Assembly: GCA_023460615.1 (NCBI GenBank)
Contig: JAEWPL010000130.1
Coordinates: forward strand, 1 to 8,252
Reading direction: 5' to 3'
DNA: 8,252 nt
Source: Pseudomonadota bacterium
GTDB taxonomy: Bacteria; Pseudomonadota; Gammaproteobacteria; Enterobacterales; Succinivibrionaceae
Positions within the stretch are counted from its first letter, which is position 1; every line of letters starts with the position of its first letter. A program made the position numbers and the translations under genes. Under the pieces are notes generated by a model that searched no databases, was not told the origin of the DNA, and saw only the letters and a program-made list of their open reading frames with translations. Positions 5,375 through 8,252 of this stretch are shown one piece after another.

Positions 5375-7588
5375 ATGACAGCTGATTTTAAAGATCAAAT
5401 CCTATCTAGTAAGGCTAAATTAAATCAGCCTGTTAAAGATTTTCTAGGATCTGATGGCGTATTTAGTAAAGCAATTGCCAATTTTAAGGTGCGTAAAGGA
5501 CAGCTTCTTATGGCTCAAAATTGGCAGGACACCATTCAAAATGGAGATGTGCTAGTTTGTGAAGCAGGTACTGGTACTGGTAAAACCTTTGCTTATTTAA
5601 TACCTGCAATTTTATCTGGTAAATGCACTTTAATCTCCACAGCTTCTAAAGCTTTGCAAGATCAGCTGGTTAAAAAAGACTTACCTGCGTTATTTGACCT
5701 TTTAAACTTACAGCCAAACTTTATGGCTTTAAAGGGCTTTAATAATTACTTGTGTCTTGCTAAGTACCACGATTTGTGCGACAAGTTTGTAACGTCTCAT
5801 ACCTTAAAGTTTGATGAGAGTAACTTAGACAAAGATGCTTCTTTTGATGATACGCTCACCGATGAGCAAAAGCTTGATGCTGGAGCTGAGGTTGTCAATA
5901 ACAAAGTTGTCGATGAAAAAACAATTGCAAAACTACAGCTATTAGTAGATAAGACAGAGTTTGAGATTGCAAAAGATCTTCTGAATATTGATTTTGCTGA
6001 GGTTAACTCTAAATTTCCAAGTAATGTAGTAGAGCTTGTTACCTGTACTACTGATAGATGTCGTAAGAAAAAGTGTAAATACTTTGATGAGTGTTATCCT
6101 TTTAAAGCACGACAAAAGGCAATTGAATCAAAAGTGGTGGTGATAAATCACTCCTTGTTCTTTTCAGCTACCCAAATTGATAACAACTTTGATATGAACT
6201 CACCTTGTATTTTGCTTCCAAAATACAAAAATCTCATCATCGATGAGGCGCATGAATTACCAAGTATTGGTCGAGAGCACTTGTCTTTAACTGTGGGATC
6301 TTCTGACATCAAGAGATTAACCTACGATATCGAGTTTATTAAAAAGCATTTTAAGTCGTTGCCAATTAAACCCTTTGAGGAAGCTGTAAAAGCGCTTAAA
6401 GGCTCCTATATGGAGGTTTTTAGCTATTTAAAGAAGGTGGAAGGTAACGGTGAGAATAAGCGTAATTTTTTATACTACAAGTATGAGGATTATAGTGAGG
6501 ATAACAATGATCCTTACTTTGAGTATCAAAAGGTTAATCTTGAGTTTAGACAGGTTATTGCAAAACTTTATAAAAAGCTTAGGGCAACAGCTAAATTCTT
6601 CCGTGACCATGCCTTTGATGATGACGAGTTTTTTACTAAGATAGGCTTCTTTATTGATAGTAAAGCAAATAACATCACTAACTTGATGAATGTCGATGAT
6701 AAAGACAATGAGCTTTTCTATGGTAAATATGTAGGTACTGTTAACGTAAACAGAACATCATTTTCCTTTAGTTTAACTCCCCTTGGAATTGAGGAGTTTA
6801 TGGGGAAATTCTTAAATAATTGTAATGAATACAGAGTGAGTGTGCTTTTAACTTCAGCAACTTTATCTGTAGATCACAAGTTCACTAAATATTTTAATGA
6901 TGTCGGTTTGCCAAAGGAAACCAAAGCCTTTGAGGTAGAAGGAAGTTTTAATTACCCAAAGCAAGCCCTTATATATACTGATGAGAATTTTCCAGTCTTT
7001 AAAGATGACAATCGTATTGAAAAGATAGTAGCTAATCTAAAAGAGGTAATTGACTCTGTAGCTGGTGGTGTGTTCTTTTTAACTACCTCCATAAGCTCCA
7101 TGCAAAAAGCTTTTATCTGCCTTAGTAAATACTTTACAGGTAAAAGAAAGATCTATTGTCAAAACCGAAACTTGTCGAATGTGCAAATGCTTGAAAAGTT
7201 TAAACAAGACGGCAATGCCATTCTTATAGGCACCTCTTCCTTTTGGGCTGGTGTAGATGTGCAGGGTAGTGCTTTATCTTTGGTTATCATCGATAAACTA
7301 CCTTTTGAAAGTCCTTCAGAGCCTATGTTTAGAGCAAGATGTAAGTTTTATGATGCTAAACACAAAAAGTCTAGTTTTGCAGCTATTGCAGTTCCTGAGG
7401 CTGTAATTGAATTAAGGCAAGGCGCAGGTCGCTTGATAAGGCATGAGTCAGATTTTGGAGCTTTGGTAATTTGCGATCCAAGAATTGTAAATCGTAACTA
7501 TGGCAAGATCTTTATGAGATCTTTGCCAAATATGAAAAAGTGCGCCTCAAAGCAAGAGTTAATTGAACTGTTGCAAAATCATCTGTAG
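5375..7588 (+). CDS. yoaA: Fe-S cluster DNA helicase YoaA (DinG/XPD family)
   Basis: The 737-residue protein is a superfamily 2 helicase of the XPD/DinG group. Motifs in order: Walker A EAGTGTGKT (63-71); STASKALQDQL (88-98); Fe-S ligands Cys127 (NYLC), Cys229, Cys234 and Cys240, the last three with the 5 and 6 spacing of DinG; DEAH box (290-293); TSATL (493-497); GTSSFWAGVDVQG (619-631); and motif VI RQGAGRLIR (681-689). E. coli YoaA partners with HolC to clear replication-blocking damage, and yoaA lies just before tsaB there as here. This copy is about 100 residues longer than E. coli YoaA (636). The extra length seems to fall in an acidic stretch between the first and second Fe-S cysteines (about 135-215) and in the arch region (about 345-450, rich in Tyr, Asp and Asn). 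Residue 625 is Ala where E. coli YoaA has Glu (FWEGVD). The start follows the rlhA stop by one base (TAATATG) and has no good ribosome binding site, so coupling is likely. Confidence 0.93.
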   Translation: MTADFKDQILSSKAKLNQPVKDFLGSDGVFSKAIANFKVRKGQLLMAQNWQDTIQNGDVLVCEAGTGTGKTFAYLIPAILSGKCTLISTASKALQDQLVKKDLPALFDLLNLQPNFMALKGFNNYLCLAKYHDLCDKFVTSHTLKFDESNLDKDASFDDTLTDEQKLDAGAEVVNNKVVDEKTIAKLQLLVDKTEFEIAKDLLNIDFAEVNSKFPSNVVELVTCTTDRCRKKKCKYFDECYPFKARQKAIESKVVVINHSLFFSATQIDNNFDMNSPCILLPKYKNLIIDEAHELPSIGREHLSLTVGSSDIKRLTYDIEFIKKHFKSLPIKPFEEAVKALKGSYMEVFSYLKKVEGNGENKRNFLYYKYEDYSEDNNDPYFEYQKVNLEFRQVIAKLYKKLRATAKFFRDHAFDDDEFFTKIGFFIDSKANNITNLMNVDDKDNELFYGKYVGTVNVNRTSFSFSLTPLGIEEFMGKFLNNCNEYRVSVLLTSATLSVDHKFTKYFNDVGLPKETKAFEVEGSFNYPKQALIYTDENFPVFKDDNRIEKIVANLKEVIDSVAGGVFFLTTSISSMQKAFICLSKYFTGKRKIYCQNRNLSNVQMLEKFKQDGNAILIGTSSFWAGVDVQGSALSLVIIDKLPFESPSEPMFRARCKFYDAKHKKSSFAAIAVPEAVIELRQGAGRLIRHESDFGALVICDPRIVNRNYGKIFMRSLPNMKKCASKQELIELLQNHL

Positions 7589-7617
7589 AAATTTAAAACA
7601 CTTCCTCATAGGTTAAT

Positions 7618-7645
7618 TCATCATAAGTATACTGATGACATTTTT
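7618..7645 (+). terminator. Weak candidate terminator after yoaA
   Basis: TCATCA (7618-7623) can pair with TGATGA (7633-7638) across a 9-base loop, and five T's follow at 7641-7645. The stem is short and AT-rich, so readthrough into tsaB is plausible. Confidence 0.3.
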
Positions 7646-7663
7646 AATCTTTAGCATTAGTCA

Positions 7664-7677
7664 TTAAGTTAACTTAA
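7664..7677. promoter_or_regulatory. 14-bp perfect palindrome upstream of tsaB
   Basis: TTAAGTTAACTTAA is its own reverse complement. It is centred about 60 bases upstream of the tsaB -10 element, where an activator or repressor could bind. In sequence this AT-rich some chance palindromes are expected, so the operator reading is tentative. Confidence 0.3.
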
Positions 7678-7727
7678 AGTATCACCTGTTTTCAAAGCTT
7701 AATAGCTCAAAGTACTATCTATAATTG

Positions 7728-7736
7728 TGGTATACT
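7728..7736 (+). promoter_or_regulatory. Extended -10 promoter of tsaB
   Basis: TGG-TATACT at 7728-7736 fits the extended -10 form TGnTATAAT with one mismatch. Such promoters need no good -35, and none is seen. Transcription would begin near 7743, about 23 bases before the ATG. A second hexamer, TATAAT at 7720-7725, also lacks a -35. Confidence 0.5.
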
Positions 7737-7765
7737 TTAGCAAATTTTTTGATAAGTTAATTGCT

Positions 7766-8252
7766 ATGAAACTACTTGCTCTAGAAACCTCAACAGAGAA
7801 TTGCTCTGTGGCTTTAAAAAATGACGATAAAGTAATTTATCGCTCTTCTTTAACTACCATTAAACATGCTGAAATCATCTTACCTATGGTAGATGAAATA
7901 CTAAAAGAAGCTAATCTTGATAAAAAAGCTCTAGAAGGTATTGTGTTATCAGTAGGTCCTGGCTCTTTTACTGGTGTTCGTGTAGCAAGTTCAACTGCCC
8001 AAGGGCTTGCTTTAGCCTTAAATTTAAAAATAGCTAAAGTCACCTCCTTAAAAACATTAGCTTTTGAAGCTTTATCTAAAGCTAACAATCCATCTTACAT
8101 CGTAAGCTCTATCGATGCTCGCATGAATGAAGTTTATATTGCTGTATACAAAGTTGATGCTGACAATTTAGAGCTACTAGGGGAGGAAAAGGTACTTCCT
8201 CCTAAAGTTGCTTTAGATTATGTCTTATCACAAATTGAAGACTGTCAAAATG
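7766..8252 (+). CDS. tsaB: tRNA t6A biosynthesis protein TsaB (partial, cut at window end)
   Basis: The first 162 codons, without a stop, match E. coli TsaB (YeaZ, 231 residues) closely: MKLLALETSTENCSVAL at 1-17, GPGSFTGVR (64-72), AQGLALA (78-84) and the IDARMNEVY segment (116-124). TsaB is an ASKHA-fold protein without its own catalysis. It scaffolds TsaD and TsaE, which transfer the threonylcarbamoyl group made by TsaC to adenosine 37 of ANN-decoding tRNAs, an essential step in many bacteria. The start gives the expected N-terminus, although no good Shine-Dalgarno sequence precedes it. Following yoaA is the E. coli order, but here 177 bases with a separate promoter lie between, so tsaB is probably not dependent on the upstream operon. 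About 70 residues are missing beyond the window. Confidence 0.95.
   Translation, partial: MKLLALETSTENCSVALKNDDKVIYRSSLTTIKHAEIILPMVDEILKEANLDKKALEGIVLSVGPGSFTGVRVASSTAQGLALALNLKIAKVTSLKTLAFEALSKANNPSYIVSSIDARMNEVYIAVYKVDADNLELLGEEKVLPPKVALDYVLSQIEDCQN

Noticed and set aside
6450..6644. 64-codon plus-strand frame inside yoaA
   Set aside because: It lies wholly within the helicase coding region in another frame, with low-complexity Ile/Met/Leu/Arg content and no homology signs.
7837..8088. 83-codon minus-strand frame opposite tsaB
   Set aside because: The opposite strand encodes conserved TsaB motifs, so this is a shadow frame.

Overview
The window is an AT-rich stretch (roughly one third G+C by eye) of ordinary-looking chromosome. 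The best-recognised proteins (UmuD, RlhA/YdcP, YoaA, TsaB, a YggE-like SIMPL protein) resemble gammaproteobacterial proteins, and yoaA followed by tsaB is also the E. coli order. The AT-rich composition, a free-standing single-domain DhaM and a short MetE-like enzyme would fit an AT-rich gut gammaproteobacterium such as a member of the Succinivibrionaceae. That placement is an inference; the genus cannot be read from the sequence.

Left part (1-2039): a leftward gene for a short cobalamin-independent methionine-synthase-like enzyme, with a terminator at the window edge and a LysR-type operator candidate upstream. Diverging from it is a small 82-codon gene of unknown function. It has the strongest ribosome binding site in the window and, just upstream, a sequence that matches the flagellar sigma-28 (FliA) promoter. 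It converges tail to tail, 5 bases apart, with a leftward UmuD-type S24 self-cleaving protease gene that has no umuC beside it. The two 3' ends share a 12-bp hairpin.

Middle (2040-2782): a 252-base divergent intergenic region with several short palindromes, then a lone dhaM-type gene (PTS phosphocarrier subunit of dihydroxyacetone kinase) with no dhaK or dhaL in view, ended by a strong hairpin.

Right part (2783-8252): a tightly packed rightward run of three genes: a secreted SIMPL-domain protein (YggE-like), the 23S rRNA C2501 hydroxylase RlhA (U32 family) and the Fe-S helicase YoaA. The junctions are TAATG and TAATATG, with no clear Shine-Dalgarno sequences, so translational coupling is likely. 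After 177 bases that include a 14-bp perfect palindrome and an extended -10 promoter comes the start of tsaB (t6A tRNA modification), cut by the window edge.

I see no mobile element, CRISPR array, rRNA or tRNA gene, and no clear multi-gene undescribed system. The most promising novelty is the unknown small gene with its sigma-28-like promoter.
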